A stretch of 64,000 nt of DNA from Levilactobacillus zymae (GTDB lineage Bacteria; Bacillota; Bacilli; Lactobacillales; Lactobacillaceae): positions 1,798,001 through 1,862,000 of the forward strand of contig NZ_JAVLAS010000001.1 in the NCBI RefSeq assembly GCF_032190635.1, in the 5' to 3' direction. A program made the position numbers and the translations under genes. The notes beneath the pieces were generated by a model. It was not told where the DNA came from and did no database searches. It saw only the letters and a program-made list of their open reading frames with translations. Of the stretch, positions 44,326 through 54,787 are shown piece by piece (within the stretch, counting starts at the first letter, position 1; every line of letters starts with the position of its first letter).

Positions 44326-46317
44326 TTACTTATCTTGATCCAGCTTCTTTTCAACCTTGCTTTCTTCGCCCTTCGCGTCGCCTTCACGACTGTAAGAAGC
44401 GATGTCGGCCAAGATTTCCTTCATGAAGGCGTCACTGCTCATTGAAACGGCCTCGTCTTCACCGTACTTCCGCACGGAGACACTGTTGTTGGCCATTTCT
44501 TGTTCCCCAACAACCAAGGTGTACGGAATCTTGTGCGTCTGGGCATCCCGGATCAGGTAGCCCATCTTTTCGCCCCGCTTGTCGACGTTAACCCGGATGT
44601 CGGCCGCCTTCATTGCAGCAGCTAACTTATCGGCGTAAGCGCCGTGCTTTTCTTCGGAAACGGGGATGATCGTCACTTGCTTAGGTGCCAACCAGGTTGG
44701 GAAGGCTCCCTTGTAGATTTCGGTCAGGTAAGCGGTGAACCGTTCCATCGTGGAAACCAGCCCACGGTGAATCATGACTGGCCGGTGTTCTTCACCATCG
44801 GCCCCAACGTAGTGTAAGTCAAAGCGTTCTGGCAACATGAAGTCCAATTGAATGGTGGATAACGTTTCTTCGTTCCCCATGGCCGTCTTGGTTTGCACGT
44901 CCAACTTTGGACCGTAAAAGGCTGCTTCCCCTTCGGCTTCGACGTAATCCAAGCCCAGGTCATCCATGGCACCCTTCAACATGTGTTGTGCCTTGTTCCA
45001 CATTTCGTCATCGTCGAAGTACTTTTCGGTGTTCTTCGGGTCACGGTAACTCAAGCGGAAGGTGTAATCGTTGATGTCGAAGTCCGCGTAGACTTGAACC
45101 ATCAACTTCAAGATGCGCTTGAATTCGTCTTGGATTTGGTCTGGCGCCACGAAGGTGTGTCCATCGTTTAACGTCATTTCCCGAACCCGTTGTAACCCAC
45201 TCAGGGCACCGGACTTTTCGTAACGGTGCATCATCCCAAGTTCAGCGATCCGTAATGGCAATTCCCGGTAAGAACGGATGTGGTGGTTGTAAATCTGAAT
45301 GTGGCTTGGGCAGTTCATTGGCCGCAATTCCAGCATTTCGCCATCACCCATGTCCATTGGTGGGAACATGTCTTCACGGTAGTGAGCCCAGTGACCAGAT
45401 TGCTTGTAAAGGTCCAGGTTAGCTAGCACTGGGGTGTACACGTGTTGGTAGCCGTTAGCGACTTCCTTGTCGATGATGTAACGTTCGATGGTCCGCCGAA
45501 TCGTGGCCCCGTTTGGCATCCAGTAAGGTAAGCCGGCCCCGACCTTAGGATCAACGAAGAACAAGTCCAATTGGTTCCCGATGACCCGGTGATCCCGTTC
45601 GCGAGCTTCTTGCCGCTTAGCTAAGTCGTCCTTTAAGTCGCCATCCTTGAAGAAGACGGTCCCGTAAATCCGTTGGAGCATTGGGTTTGAGGACTTGCCT
45701 TGCCAGTAAGCGCCGGCAACGGACAATAGCTTAAAGTGCTTAACGTCGCCGGTGTTGGCGAGTTGGGCCCCATCGCTTAAGACTTGGTAATCCCCAATCT
45801 GTAAGAACGGTACTTGGTCGCCAGCAACCGCCTTGATCAACTCGGTGCTGAACGGATCATCCTTGGCTTGGGCCAAAGCATCGTCCTTGCTTAAGGAGAT
45901 CCGCTTGATGTCTAACTTATCCTTGGCTAATTTTTCAATGACCACGGCCAGTGCGTCCAGTTCGTCGGCACTAACTTGTTGGTCGTCCTTGTCGGTATCC
46001 ACGTAGAAGCCGTCTTCTTCGGCACTAGCAGCCCCCAAACGGATTCCTGGGAAGTCCTTCTTTAACGCAATCCGGAGCAAGGCTGCGGCGGTGTTGCGTA
46101 ACACCCCTAAGCCCGCGGCGTCGCTCTTCGTCACAATTTCGATGTCGCCGTCGCCCTTCAGTGGGGTCAGGTAGTCGACCAAGTCACCGTTATACTTAGC
46201 GGCAACGGCCTTCTTTGCTAAACTAATTGAAATGGACTTGGCAACGTCTTGCGGCGTCGTCCCTTCGGCGAAGGCTTGTACCTTGCCGTCGGGGAACTTG
46301 ATAGAAATATCTGCCAT
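44326..46317 (-). CDS. thrS: Threonine-tRNA ligase
   Basis: Charges tRNA-Thr. The 663-residue product has an N-terminal TGS domain, the editing domain (SEC-type), the class II core with [14 protein letters not shown], the motif 2 region [19 protein letters not shown] and DGHTFV, and a C-terminal anticodon domain. A Lys/Glu-rich tail of about 15 residues ([18 protein letters not shown]) is an unusual extra. A T-box leader precedes the gene. Confidence 0.97.
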   Translation of the reverse strand: MADISIKFPDGKVQAFAEGTTPQDVAKSISISLAKKAVAAKYNGDLVDYLTPLKGDGDIEIVTKSDAAGLGVLRNTAAALLRIALKKDFPGIRLGAASAEEDGFYVDTDKDDQQVSADELDALAVVIEKLAKDKLDIKRISLSKDDALAQAKDDPFSTELIKAVAGDQVPFLQIGDYQVLSDGAQLANTGDVKHFKLLSVAGAYWQGKSSNPMLQRIYGTVFFKDGDLKDDLAKRQEARERDHRVIGNQLDLFFVDPKVGAGLPYWMPNGATIRRTIERYIIDKEVANGYQHVYTPVLANLDLYKQSGHWAHYREDMFPPMDMGDGEMLELRPMNCPSHIQIYNHHIRSYRELPLRIAELGMMHRYEKSGALSGLQRVREMTLNDGHTFVAPDQIQDEFKRILKLMVQVYADFDINDYTFRLSYRDPKNTEKYFDDDEMWNKAQHMLKGAMDDLGLDYVEAEGEAAFYGPKLDVQTKTAMGNEETLSTIQLDFMLPERFDLHYVGADGEEHRPVMIHRGLVSTMERFTAYLTEIYKGAFPTWLAPKQVTIIPVSEEKHGAYADKLAAAMKAADIRVNVDKRGEKMGYLIRDAQTHKIPYTLVVGEQEMANNSVSVRKYGEDEAVSMSSDAFMKEILADIASYSREGDAKGEESKVEKKLDQDK

Positions 46318-46344
46318 AATATCTGATCTCCCTCTTCTGTATTT

Positions 46345-46612
46345 GAGTAGCTACGCAAAAAGTCCCCAGCATCCAATTAAGGACACTGGGGACGTCAATA
46401 ACGTGGTTCCACCCGATCTTCTTCACGGAGACTGCGCCCCCGTGAACTCTAGTCGTCGATAACGGAACGGACCGGCCGAAAATTTCCTTTCGACTGCTAC
46501 AAGAGCGGTAATCCTAGCGGGCGTTTAAGGGAACTTCCAATCAAGGTTCCCTCTTCCTGGAAACGTCACCGCTAAAATCGTATCTCTTGTCTAAGCATTT
46601 GTTGCCTCAACG
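46345..46612 (-). promoter_or_regulatory. T-box riboswitch of thrS (threonine)
   Basis: In the minus sense the core GGGTGGAACCACG (about 46415-46403) is followed by a terminator stem CGTCCCCAGTG and its complement CACTGGGGAC-type arm ending in TTTTTGCG (about 46395-46355). An ACC triplet at 46509-46507 in GATTACCGCTC of the stem I region is the likely specifier for tRNA-Thr. Other T-box parts span up to about 46610. Confidence 0.9.
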
Positions 46613-46660
46613 TCTATTAAACACTCGCGGCTACCCCTTGTCAAGGATAAGTCGTCATTT

Positions 46661-47587
46661 TTATTGTGGCCGGCGATTTGCTCCCACCATGACGATTTCT
46701 CGCGCTAAGAACCGAATCCGTTGCATCAATCGTTGGGCCTTCAGGGGTTCGTCATCCCCGCGCGTGGAGATTCGTAAGTGTTCGTTTTCCAACTGGGCCA
46801 TGGAGAAATTCGAACTGAAAAACGTCGGCAACTCCTCCTGCATCCGGTACTCTAAGATCACGCCCAGCACGTCATCGCGGACCCACGCGGACATGGCGTC
46901 GGCCCCGATATCGTCGATCATCAGGATGGGCGCTTTTTTAATTGCATCCAGTTTGTCACCGACCCCGTTTTTGGAGATGGCGTTTTTCATTTCGACCGCA
47001 AAGCTCGGAAAGTGAACCAGCGTACTGGAAAACCCATCGGCGGCCAATTGGTTGGCAACCGCCGCTAGTAAGTAAGTTTTCCCGACGCCAAAACTCCCCG
47101 ACAGGTACAGGGCCTGGTGGCGATGGTGGGGACTGTTCTCGTAATTATCGATAAACTCCGTCGCTGCCATTAAGGCTTCCATACGGTTGTTATCGTTATC
47201 GAAATTATCCAGCTCCGCATTACGGATATCTTTCGGCATCGCAATGGCCCGCACACGGCGTTGTAACTGCTGCTGCGCCTGTTTTTCCATGGTTGCTGCC
47301 GTCGGGACGTAGGCGACGTCGAGCAGATGGTTGGCAACAATCAACCGGGGTTCGTACCCCGTGGCAAAGGTCTGACCACCCTGCCGCACTTTATCGCGTT
47401 CCGTGACAAACTCGTAGATTTTTGAAGCCGAACGGACCAAAACGTCCTCCGCAAGGTCGGCCTGGTTAGCCTGAATAAAAGCCGTGACCTCCGGATCGGC
47501 AAACGCCTGGTCCATCAACTGCCGGTAATTACGATTCAAATGGCGCTTACTCATCATGTCTTGCATCGTTTTGCTGATATCTTCCAT
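46661..47587 (-). CDS. dnaI: Primosomal protein DnaI (helicase loader)
   Basis: AAA+ ATPase that loads the replicative helicase DnaC. The 308-residue product has an N-terminal helicase-binding part and the P-loop GSFGVGKTYLLAAVANQLA at about 164, with Walker B PILMIDDIGADAMSAW. The ATG overlaps the dnaB stop by one base. The dnaB-dnaI-thrS order is the Bacillus order. Confidence 0.96.
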   Translation of the reverse strand: MEDISKTMQDMMSKRHLNRNYRQLMDQAFADPEVTAFIQANQADLAEDVLVRSASKIYEFVTERDKVRQGGQTFATGYEPRLIVANHLLDVAYVPTAATMEKQAQQQLQRRVRAIAMPKDIRNAELDNFDNDNNRMEALMAATEFIDNYENSPHHRHQALYLSGSFGVGKTYLLAAVANQLAADGFSSTLVHFPSFAVEMKNAISKNGVGDKLDAIKKAPILMIDDIGADAMSAWVRDDVLGVILEYRMQEELPTFFSSNFSMAQLENEHLRISTRGDDEPLKAQRLMQRIRFLAREIVMVGANRRPQ

Positions 47588-48960
47588 CAGGATTCCTCCT
47601 TTCCTTCACGCCGCTGTTTAAACCGGGCAATCCGGTCGGCGAGTTCTTGCTTCTGTTGGGCCGTATACTGGGCTGGTTTGCCCGTCGGTACCGGATTGTC
47701 CTTCGTCGGTTTTTTCGCCCAATCCGGCAACGTTTCCTTAACCGTCGGGGTCCCGCGCCGACTGCCCGTCCGGCGGGATTTAGGCTGTTGCGCCGCCCTC
47801 TGTCGGTCACGGATCTTGTCAATGGCCTGCGTGGGCGTCTGAATTCCCGCCTTACTCCAATCGTTTGCGATGGTATCCAAAAGATTCTTATTCAGCGTAG
47901 CCCGGTCCTCGTCGACCAACACGTGGTAAATCATCAGGTTAAGTACGCTGGTGGGAAATAATTGTCGACTCACTAGGTCCCGCACGATGCGCTGCTCGCC
48001 ATCGGTAATAAAGCCCCCGGTCTGCTTCTTAATCGCTTGTAAAAAATTGACGGGGGGTGTGGCCGTGGCTACCTGAATCAACGCCTGCTGGGCGGACGTC
48101 GTGGTGGTCGCGGCTGCCGGCGGTGTCACAGCCGCCTTAACGGTTTGCCCACGGTGAGCTTGTCCAAACTGCTGGGCAATTAAGCGTTTGAATTGTTCCG
48201 CGTCAAATTGGTTGGTCGCCAGATTAGTCGCTTCTCCAATAAACCGTGCCATGGTGGGTTCATCGATCCCGTAAGTGGCGTGTTCCGTTAAAAATAACGC
48301 TCGGTGAGTCTGTAAGGCCCGCGTATCCACGTACGAATGTTCGAGAATTTGGCCCAGCAATTGCCAATCAAAGTCCGTGGCCACGTCCCCCAGTTGTGGG
48401 GTCGCGGGTGTGGCCTGAAAGTGTTGGCGACTACTCGTCACCGCAGCGGGTAGCTGTTTGAGCTCTCCCCCCACTACCTGAAACACGTCCAAAAAGGTCT
48501 TGGTGATATCTTGACCGGAAGTTGGCGCACTGGCTAGGGTGTTTTGGGTCACCAACTCCCGGTAAAAGTCCTCCCCCACGGCGTCTAAGAGTTGCACGCT
48601 TAACAAATCGTCGTTAAAAAAGGCCGTCGGTAACAACGGGGCGTGCAGCGTATAGGTAAACGTGGTGAGCTCATCTACCCGGTCGACCGTGGTGGTCAGT
48701 AAGCCCGTGGCCTCCAAGCGAATTCGAGCATCATAAAAGTGCGCCAAGTCCACGCCCAACGTCGCTAACAAGACCGCGTGGCGGTGGAGGTGCTCCCGTT
48801 GGGGTAACCAAAAGAGACCGCTAAACGCTCCAGCGGCCAGCGGTCCAATCACGGGTTGATACAGCTGACTTAACGTCTGCCAGCTTTGTTCCGTTAGGCG
48901 ATCGGCTAAGCGAACCACGAAGCCCGTTTTGGGACTTAATTGGTGCCAAGAATCCTCCAT
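47587..48960 (-). CDS. dnaB: Replication initiation and membrane attachment protein DnaB
   Basis: Firmicutes initiation protein (not the helicase) that recruits DnaI and DnaC at oriC with DnaD. The 457-residue product has two DnaB/DnaD-like domains, with SVLNLMIYHVLVDEDRATLNKNLLDTIANDWSKAGI marking the second, and a basic C-terminal tail of about 80 residues with KSRRTGSRRGT. It lies three bases after nrdR. Confidence 0.94.
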   Translation of the reverse strand: MEDSWHQLSPKTGFVVRLADRLTEQSWQTLSQLYQPVIGPLAAGAFSGLFWLPQREHLHRHAVLLATLGVDLAHFYDARIRLEATGLLTTTVDRVDELTTFTYTLHAPLLPTAFFNDDLLSVQLLDAVGEDFYRELVTQNTLASAPTSGQDITKTFLDVFQVVGGELKQLPAAVTSSRQHFQATPATPQLGDVATDFDWQLLGQILEHSYVDTRALQTHRALFLTEHATYGIDEPTMARFIGEATNLATNQFDAEQFKRLIAQQFGQAHRGQTVKAAVTPPAAATTTTSAQQALIQVATATPPVNFLQAIKKQTGGFITDGEQRIVRDLVSRQLFPTSVLNLMIYHVLVDEDRATLNKNLLDTIANDWSKAGIQTPTQAIDKIRDRQRAAQQPKSRRTGSRRGTPTVKETLPDWAKKPTKDNPVPTGKPAQYTAQQKQELADRIARFKQRREGKEES

Positions 48961-48963
48961 TGC

Positions 48964-49470
48964 CTACTTCGCCTCACTTTGCCCCTTTTGGTGATGATTT
49001 TGATCTGCTTTCAGTTTGTCCTTATCCAAAATATCCTTCAATTCGTTGAAGAACACCCCGGTATCCTTGAATTGCCGGTAAACACTAGCAAACCGGATAT
49101 AGGCGATTTCATCCACGTCGACCAGCCGGTTCATGACGTACTCGCCAATCACCTGACTTGAAATCTCGTTAACGCCTAGTGCTCTAATCTTGTTTTCCAC
49201 TTCGTCGACGATGGCGGTCATGGCGTCCATGCCCACCGGTCGTTTTTCAGCCGAACGGATAATGCCCCGTAGGATCTTTTCGCGGTTAAACTCTTCGCGC
49301 GTCCCGTTTTTCTTAATCACAAGTAACGGGGTAACTTCCACGCGTTCGAACGTCGTGAACCGAAAGCCGCAGCTCTCGCACTCCCGACGGCGACGAATCA
49401 CCCGGCCGTCGTCGGTGGGACGACTATCTACGACCCGGGAGCCATTGTGATGACAGTGCGGACACTGCAT
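48964..49470 (-). CDS. nrdR: Transcriptional repressor NrdR
   Basis: Represses ribonucleotide reductase genes when dATP is high. The 168-residue product has the zinc ribbon [18 protein letters not shown] with CESCGFRF, and the ATP-cone from about 46 ([19 protein letters not shown]). A Lys/Gln-rich tail of about 20 residues follows the domain. Between coaE and dnaB. Confidence 0.96.
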   Translation of the reverse strand: MQCPHCHHNGSRVVDSRPTDDGRVIRRRRECESCGFRFTTFERVEVTPLLVIKKNGTREEFNREKILRGIIRSAEKRPVGMDAMTAIVDEVENKIRALGVNEISSQVIGEYVMNRLVDVDEIAYIRFASVYRQFKDTGVFFNELKDILDKDKLKADQNHHQKGQSEAK

Positions 49471-49504
49471 AATTGGTCACCTCATTTTACTTTAAGTGTA
49501 CTGG

Positions 49505-50104
49505 TTAAAATTTATTCGCGTCAAGCCATTTTACCACTTGTTGGTGCGTTTGGGTAATGTCCCCGCGATTATCAATCACCGTGTCCGCCGCCGCCACCTT
49601 CCGGGCAAGCGGCCATTGCCGGTCAATGCGGGCTTGCGCTTCGGCCGCCGACAACCCATTACGGGCCATCAGGCGTTGCTTTTGTTGCGCGGGCGTGGCC
49701 ACGACCACCATGATTTGATCGACCCAGTCTTGCAGATACCCCACCTCAAATAGGGTCGGCGCGTCGACCACCACTAACGGGGCTTCGCGCCGACGGTACT
49801 CGGCCAGTTGACGGCGAATCTCGGCTTGGATCCGCGGCGTGGTGATCGCCGTAAGCCGGGCTAACTGGGCCGGATCGCTAAAGACCAACCGGCCCAACTT
49901 GTGCCGATCTAACGTCCCATCGGCCTGGAGATAGTCGTCGCCAAAGGCCGCTGCAATCTCTTCTAGCCCCAACGTCCCGGGGGCTTCCACGTCGCGAGCA
50001 ATCAGGTCCGCATCGATAATGGGAATGCCGGCTTGTTTCAGCCAGGCACTCACAGTCGACTTTCCGGTGGCAATCCCACCGGTCAATCCCCAGACTCTAG
50101 TCAT
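49505..50104 (-). CDS. coaE: Dephospho-CoA kinase
   Basis: Last step of CoA synthesis. The 199-residue product starts MTRVWGLTGGIATGKSTVSAW with the P-loop, followed by PIIDADLIARDVEAPG and VVDAPTLFEVGYLQDWVDQIMVV. The ATG at 50104 overlaps the mutM end by eight bases; the frame is open upstream but that segment belongs to mutM. Confidence 0.95.
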   Translation of the reverse strand: MTRVWGLTGGIATGKSTVSAWLKQAGIPIIDADLIARDVEAPGTLGLEEIAAAFGDDYLQADGTLDRHKLGRLVFSDPAQLARLTAITTPRIQAEIRRQLAEYRRREAPLVVVDAPTLFEVGYLQDWVDQIMVVVATPAQQKQRLMARNGLSAAEAQARIDRQWPLARKVAAADTVIDNRGDITQTHQQVVKWLDANKF

Positions 50105-50957
50105 CGTCAAACATCCCCTCGGCCGATGGTGGTAAGGGCTGGCAGTGCGGGCAATAGTGCGTCCCTCGCTGGGCAACCTTGATTTTCACGATTTCGGTGC
50201 CACACCGATCGCAGGGTTCGCCCTCCCGACCATAGACGTGCAGATCGTTTTGGAACTGTCCGGCTTCCCCGAAAGCCGTCGAGAAGGAGTGCACGGTGGT
50301 ACCGTGCCCGGCAATGGCCTTCTTGATTTCGGCGATGATGGCCTGTCGCAACGTTTCCAGTTGGTCGGTCGTGACCGTGTCCACCGGGGTCAGCGGATTA
50401 ATCTTGGCTAACCAGAGCACTTCATCGGCGTAGATGTTGCCCAACCCCGCAATGCGCGACTGGTCCAACAAGAACGGCTTGATGATCTTATGCGACTTGC
50501 CGAAGATCTTTTGCATGTAGGCTAACGTCAAGGTATCGGCCGTGGGCTCGGGGCCCATCTTGGCTAACGACGGCAGCGCTTCGGCCTCCGTGCCGGTCTT
50601 GACTAACCGCATCCGGCCGAATTTGCGGGTGTCCGTGTAGCGCAGCTCCCGCTGGTCGGTCAGGTGAAAGATCACGTGGGTGTGCTTGGTCACGGGACTA
50701 CCCTCGGGTTGGACGTCGTACTTGCCCTCCATCCGTAGGTGCGACACCATGGTCAACTCACCGCTGAACCGAAACAGCAGGTACTTGCCCCGCCGGTCAA
50801 TTTTTTCAATTTGGCGACCGATCAGCTCGGCCGTAAAAACTTCCGGCTCGGGCGTGACCATCTTGGGGTAAAGAACCTCGACGTGGTCAATGGTGGCGCC
50901 AGCGACCAACTGGGTCAGCCCGCGCCGAACCGTTTCAACTTCTGGTAATTCTGGCAT
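50097..50957 (-). CDS. mutM: Formamidopyrimidine-DNA glycosylase
   Basis: Removes oxidised purines such as 8-oxoguanine. The 286-residue product starts PELPEVETVRRGL after Met (catalytic Pro2 and Glu3), has RRGKYLLFRF with the conserved Lys, GLGNIYADEVLW and a C-terminal zinc finger CDRCGTEIVKIKVAQRGTHYC with CPHC. It follows polA by 19 bases. Confidence 0.97.
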   Translation of the reverse strand: MPELPEVETVRRGLTQLVAGATIDHVEVLYPKMVTPEPEVFTAELIGRQIEKIDRRGKYLLFRFSGELTMVSHLRMEGKYDVQPEGSPVTKHTHVIFHLTDQRELRYTDTRKFGRMRLVKTGTEAEALPSLAKMGPEPTADTLTLAYMQKIFGKSHKIIKPFLLDQSRIAGLGNIYADEVLWLAKINPLTPVDTVTTDQLETLRQAIIAEIKKAIAGHGTTVHSFSTAFGEAGQFQNDLHVYGREGEPCDRCGTEIVKIKVAQRGTHYCPHCQPLPPSAEGMFDDD

Positions 50958-50976
50958 ACGTTTTCCTTCTTTCCGC

Positions 50977-53634
50977 CTACTTCACGTCGTACCAGGTCGG
51001 CCCATAGTGGCTGTCGACCTTCAACGGAATCTCCAGTTGCACGGCCGAATCCATGATCTTCGGAACCAGCTTTTCCAGCGTCGCCATTTCCTCGGCAGGG
51101 GCCTCGAAGATCAGTTCATCGTGGACCTGTAAGAGCATCGTGGCCTGAAGATCCTTGATGGCGTCTTCCATTCGGATCATCGCAATTTTGATGATGTCCG
51201 CGGCACTCCCCTGGATGGGGGTGTTCATGGCCGTCCGTTCGGCAAAGGAACGTTGGTTAAAGTTCCGGGAATTGATATCCGGCAAATACCGCCGCCGGTG
51301 CGCGATGGTCTCAACGTAGCCTTGTTCGTGCGCCAGCTGGACCATCCGTTCTGTATAGGCCTTGACGCCCGGATATTCCTCGAAGTAGGTGTCAATAAAT
51401 TGTTTAGCTTGTTTGCGGGGAATGCCAATGTTTTGGGACAACCCAAAATCACTGATGCCGTAGACGATCCCAAAGTTGACCGCCTTAGCTTGCCGCCGAA
51501 TGTTCGGCGTGACTTCCTCATCGGGACCCAACTTAAAGATCCGCCGGGCGGTGGCCGCGTGAATGTCTTGGCCCTCACGGAAGGCTTCCTGCATGTTGGC
51601 GTCGTGACTCATGTGGGCCAACACCCGTAGTTCGATCTGCGAATAGTCGGACGAGAAGATCTGCCAGCCCGGATGCCGCGGAATGAAGGCCTTGCGGATC
51701 GCCTTCCCTTCCTCGCTACGGACCGGGATGTTTTGTAAGTTCGGGTCCACGGACGACAGCCGGCCGGTCTGGGTCAGCGTCTGCAGGTAGCGGGTGTGGA
51801 CCTTGTGGTCGTCGGGGTGAATCACCTTCAGCAGGCCTTCCACGTAGGTCGACTGGATCTTCGCAATCTTGCGGTACTTCAAGATATTCTCGGCGATTGG
51901 CGCGTCGGCCGCCAGCTTCTCCAAGACGCCCACGGCCGTGGAATATCCGGTCTTGGTCTTCTTGATCACCGGTAAGCTCATCTTTTCAAACAAGATGTGG
52001 CCCAGTTGCTTGGGTGAACCGATGTTGAATTCTTCGCCGGCCTCGTTGTAAATCGTTTGTTCAATCTCGGCGAGTTGTTCGCTGAACTTGCTGCCCATGG
52101 CCTCGAGTTCGCTGGCGTCCACCGTGATCCCGGCGATTTCCATCCGGGCCAACACGAAGGCCATCGGGAGTTCGATCTCCCGGTACAGTTTGACCTGGTC
52201 GTTAGTCTCCAGGTCCTGGAAGAGTTGGGCCTTGAGGTGTTCGATGGCCCGGGCCTTGCGGGCTAAGTGGGTGAAGAAAACGGTGTCGTCGGTCGGAATT
52301 GCGCGCTTGGCGCCCCGCCCGTAGACGTCTTCGTCGGTCTCGACCTGATCGTAGCCGTGTTCGGCGGCCACTCGGCCCAGGTCGTTACTGTTATCGTAGG
52401 TGTTCAGCAGATACGAAGCCAACAAGAGGTCCCCGTCGACGCCGGCTAAGGTGATATTCAGCCGGTTTAAGCCCACGTAGGTCCGCTTGGCGTCAAAGAC
52501 CTGCTTAGGCCGTTGGGCGTCTTCCAGGTAGCCCTTCAGGGGGTCTTCTTGTAACAACTGCACGTCGCGGCTGACCCACCAGTGGTCCTGAGCGCCAATC
52601 ACGAACCCGGCAAACTCGGCCAGGTGGTAATTATCCCCGTCCATTTCCAGGTAGAAGGCACACTCGCCGTCCAGCTGAACGCTACTGAGGTTCGCGGCTG
52701 TTAACTCGGTGTAGGCGATGTCTTGTAACCCGGGTAAAGCGCTGGGCGTTTCACCGTCCACGGATAAACCCTGTAAGAACTTACGAAAGTCCATCTGTTG
52801 GTAAAAGGCCACTAACGCGTCCATGTCAGGGCCGTTGTAGACCAGGTCGTCTAACGTTAGTTCGACCGGTGCGTCCCGGTTGATGGTTGCCAACTGCTTC
52901 GACAGCACGGCGTTATCGTGATCTTCGATGAGGTGTTCCTTGAGCTTCTTGGCGGTGATCTCGTCAATGTGATCGTAAACGCCCTCGACGCTGCCGTACT
53001 TGTCAATCAAGTCGACGGCCCGTTTCGGCCCCACCCCGGTCACGCCGGGATAGTTGTCGGACGTGTCGCCCCGTAGACCCTTGATGTCAATGATTTGTTC
53101 GGGCGTCACGCCCAGTTTTTCTTTGACATAGGCTGGCGTGTAGTGTTCAATTTCGCTAACGCCCTTCTTCGAAATCGCCACCGTGGTCCGCTCGTCGGCC
53201 AGTTGGGTCAAATCCCGGTCTCCGGTCACAATCGTAGTGGTAAAACCGGCCGCCTCGGCGCGTTTGGCCGTGGTCCCGATGATGTCGTCGGCTTCGTAGT
53301 TAGGCAGTTCGTAGGTCTTGATGCCCCGCGCCGTTAACAGCTTCTTGAGGTACGGAAATTGCTCGGACAGTTCCGGGGCCGTCTTGGCTCGGCCGCCCTT
53401 ATAGTTGTCATACATTTTCGTTCGAAACGTCACCTTACCGGCATCGAAAGCCACCAGCACGTGCGTGGGTTTAACGTTGTCTAACATGGTCTCCAACATC
53501 GTATTGAAGCCGTAAATGGCATTGGTGTGTAATCCCTCACCGTTGGTAAACCGGCCCAGGGAATTATACAAGGCAAAAAACGCCTTAAAGGCCACACTGT
53601 TCCCGTCGATCAATAATAATCGTTTCTCCGCCAT
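50977..53634 (-). CDS. polA: DNA polymerase I
   Basis: Repair and Okazaki-fragment polymerase, 885 residues. The 5'-3' exonuclease domain (1-300) has LIDGNSVAFKAFFAL and TGDRDLTQLADE; the middle 3'-5' exonuclease-like domain lacks the catalytic acids I would expect, as in many Gram-positive enzymes; the polymerase domain has DPNLQNIPVR, SSDYSQIELRVLAHMSHD and LLQVHDELIFEAP. First gene of polA-mutM-coaE. Confidence 0.97.
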   Translation of the reverse strand: MAEKRLLLIDGNSVAFKAFFALYNSLGRFTNGEGLHTNAIYGFNTMLETMLDNVKPTHVLVAFDAGKVTFRTKMYDNYKGGRAKTAPELSEQFPYLKKLLTARGIKTYELPNYEADDIIGTTAKRAEAAGFTTTIVTGDRDLTQLADERTTVAISKKGVSEIEHYTPAYVKEKLGVTPEQIIDIKGLRGDTSDNYPGVTGVGPKRAVDLIDKYGSVEGVYDHIDEITAKKLKEHLIEDHDNAVLSKQLATINRDAPVELTLDDLVYNGPDMDALVAFYQQMDFRKFLQGLSVDGETPSALPGLQDIAYTELTAANLSSVQLDGECAFYLEMDGDNYHLAEFAGFVIGAQDHWWVSRDVQLLQEDPLKGYLEDAQRPKQVFDAKRTYVGLNRLNITLAGVDGDLLLASYLLNTYDNSNDLGRVAAEHGYDQVETDEDVYGRGAKRAIPTDDTVFFTHLARKARAIEHLKAQLFQDLETNDQVKLYREIELPMAFVLARMEIAGITVDASELEAMGSKFSEQLAEIEQTIYNEAGEEFNIGSPKQLGHILFEKMSLPVIKKTKTGYSTAVGVLEKLAADAPIAENILKYRKIAKIQSTYVEGLLKVIHPDDHKVHTRYLQTLTQTGRLSSVDPNLQNIPVRSEEGKAIRKAFIPRHPGWQIFSSDYSQIELRVLAHMSHDANMQEAFREGQDIHAATARRIFKLGPDEEVTPNIRRQAKAVNFGIVYGISDFGLSQNIGIPRKQAKQFIDTYFEEYPGVKAYTERMVQLAHEQGYVETIAHRRRYLPDINSRNFNQRSFAERTAMNTPIQGSAADIIKIAMIRMEDAIKDLQATMLLQVHDELIFEAPAEEMATLEKLVPKIMDSAVQLEIPLKVDSHYGPTWYDVK

Positions 53635-53741
53635 AATGGGCTCCTTTCACGCGACTTAACCGCCCGTCGCGTTCGCATATTCTGGGTCTATTTTACCAAA
53701 AAAACGGGCAAACCCGAAACAAAACCTAAGTGTCGCGCGAT

Positions 53742-53770
53742 AAAAAAAGCCCCGGCCCGCGGCCGAGACT
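53742..53770 (-). terminator. Terminator of the Bax inhibitor-1 family gene
   Basis: In the minus sense CTCGGCC-GCG-GGCCGGGG followed by CTTTTTTT, just after the stop codon at 53795. Confidence 0.88.
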
Positions 53771-53794
53771 CTTAATCCTTCATTTCAACGGGCC

Positions 53795-54490
53795 TTAGTC
53801 GCGACTGCCACCAAAGATTCCGAAGATTTGTAACAGTTGTAAGAACAGGTTGACGAAGTCCAGGTACAGTTGTAAGGCCCCGTTAATGGCGAGTCCCGTC
53901 ATGGATACCTGATCCCCGTATTGCAAGTACATCTTTTGCATCTTCTGCGTGTCCCAAGCGGTCAAAGCCGCAAAGATAATCACGGCGATAAACGAGAAGA
54001 TCAACGCAACCATGTTGTTCTGTAAGAACATGTTGATGATCATGGCCACGATCAACCCGATCAACGCGGCCGTGGCTTGCGTCCCAATCCGGGATAAGTC
54101 GCGCTTCGTCGTCAACCCGATGGTCGCCATGGTTAAGAACACGGCGGCACTGGAGACGAACGCCCCAGCCATCGCGGCGCCGGTGTACACGTAGGCGTAC
54201 ATCGACACGACCGCCCCGGTCAAGACCGCGTAAATCATCAACCCGACGATAGCGGTGGTTGGCCGCTTCATGGACTGACCCGAGATCACAAACGGTAAGA
54301 TAAACCAAGCAATCAGGGCGATCAACATGCCGCCACTGCTCATCCGCACGTTGCTAGCCACCATCAGGTAAGCCGTCAAGGCGGAAACTAAGACTGAAGC
54401 CCCCATCCAACCGAACATCCGGGTCAAAAAGGCGTTCAGGCCGACTTGGGTATTAATCGTTTCACGGGGCTGTTGTTGAAAATTGTTCAT
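53795..54490 (-). CDS. Bax inhibitor-1/YccA family membrane protein
   Basis: A 231-residue protein with seven predicted membrane helices. The family pattern is visible: FLTRMFGWMGASVLVSALTAYL at the start, and AALTAWDTQKMQKMYLQ near the end with the conserved Asp. Related bacterial proteins are calcium-leak channels; the role here is not known. It is a single-gene unit. Confidence 0.92.
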   Translation of the reverse strand: MNNFQQQPRETINTQVGLNAFLTRMFGWMGASVLVSALTAYLMVASNVRMSSGGMLIALIAWFILPFVISGQSMKRPTTAIVGLMIYAVLTGAVVSMYAYVYTGAAMAGAFVSSAAVFLTMATIGLTTKRDLSRIGTQATAALIGLIVAMIINMFLQNNMVALIFSFIAVIIFAALTAWDTQKMQKMYLQYGDQVSMTGLAINGALQLYLDFVNLFLQLLQIFGIFGGSRD

Positions 54491-54597
54491 AAAAGCGCTC
54501 CTTCTTTCAAATCAATTCCCGACTTAGCTACTGAGTAAACCAGTAGCCACTCTTTAAATTTACTAAGATACATTCTACCAAATTCAATCGCAAAGGG

Positions 54598-54629
54598 CCA
54601 ATAATCTATCTGGATTGTGCGATTATTGG
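54598..54629. repeat. Inverted repeat upstream of the Bax inhibitor-1 gene
   Basis: CCAATAATC (54598-54606) and GATTATTGG (54621-54629) are perfect complements 14 bases apart. The site lies about 110 bases before the gene at 53795-54490 and downstream of the murC terminator, so it may be an operator. No known regulator recognised. Confidence 0.45.
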
Positions 54630-54745
54630 TCAGGATTAGTCACAAAATGGCCAGCCAGTTAGGTCGTTGACCTACTGAGCGCCGGGTACCAGGCACCGGA
54701 CTTGCCGGTTTCTCAACGTGACGCCCGGTGCGGGTTCCACTGGTC

Positions 54746-54776
54746 AAAAAAGGGACGGCCGCAGCCATCCCCCTTC
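54746..54776 (-). terminator. Terminator of murC
   Basis: In the minus sense GGGGATGGC-TGC-GGCCGTCCC followed by six T residues, just after the murC stop. Confidence 0.85.
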
Positions 54777-54787
54777 GTCAGTTAACT

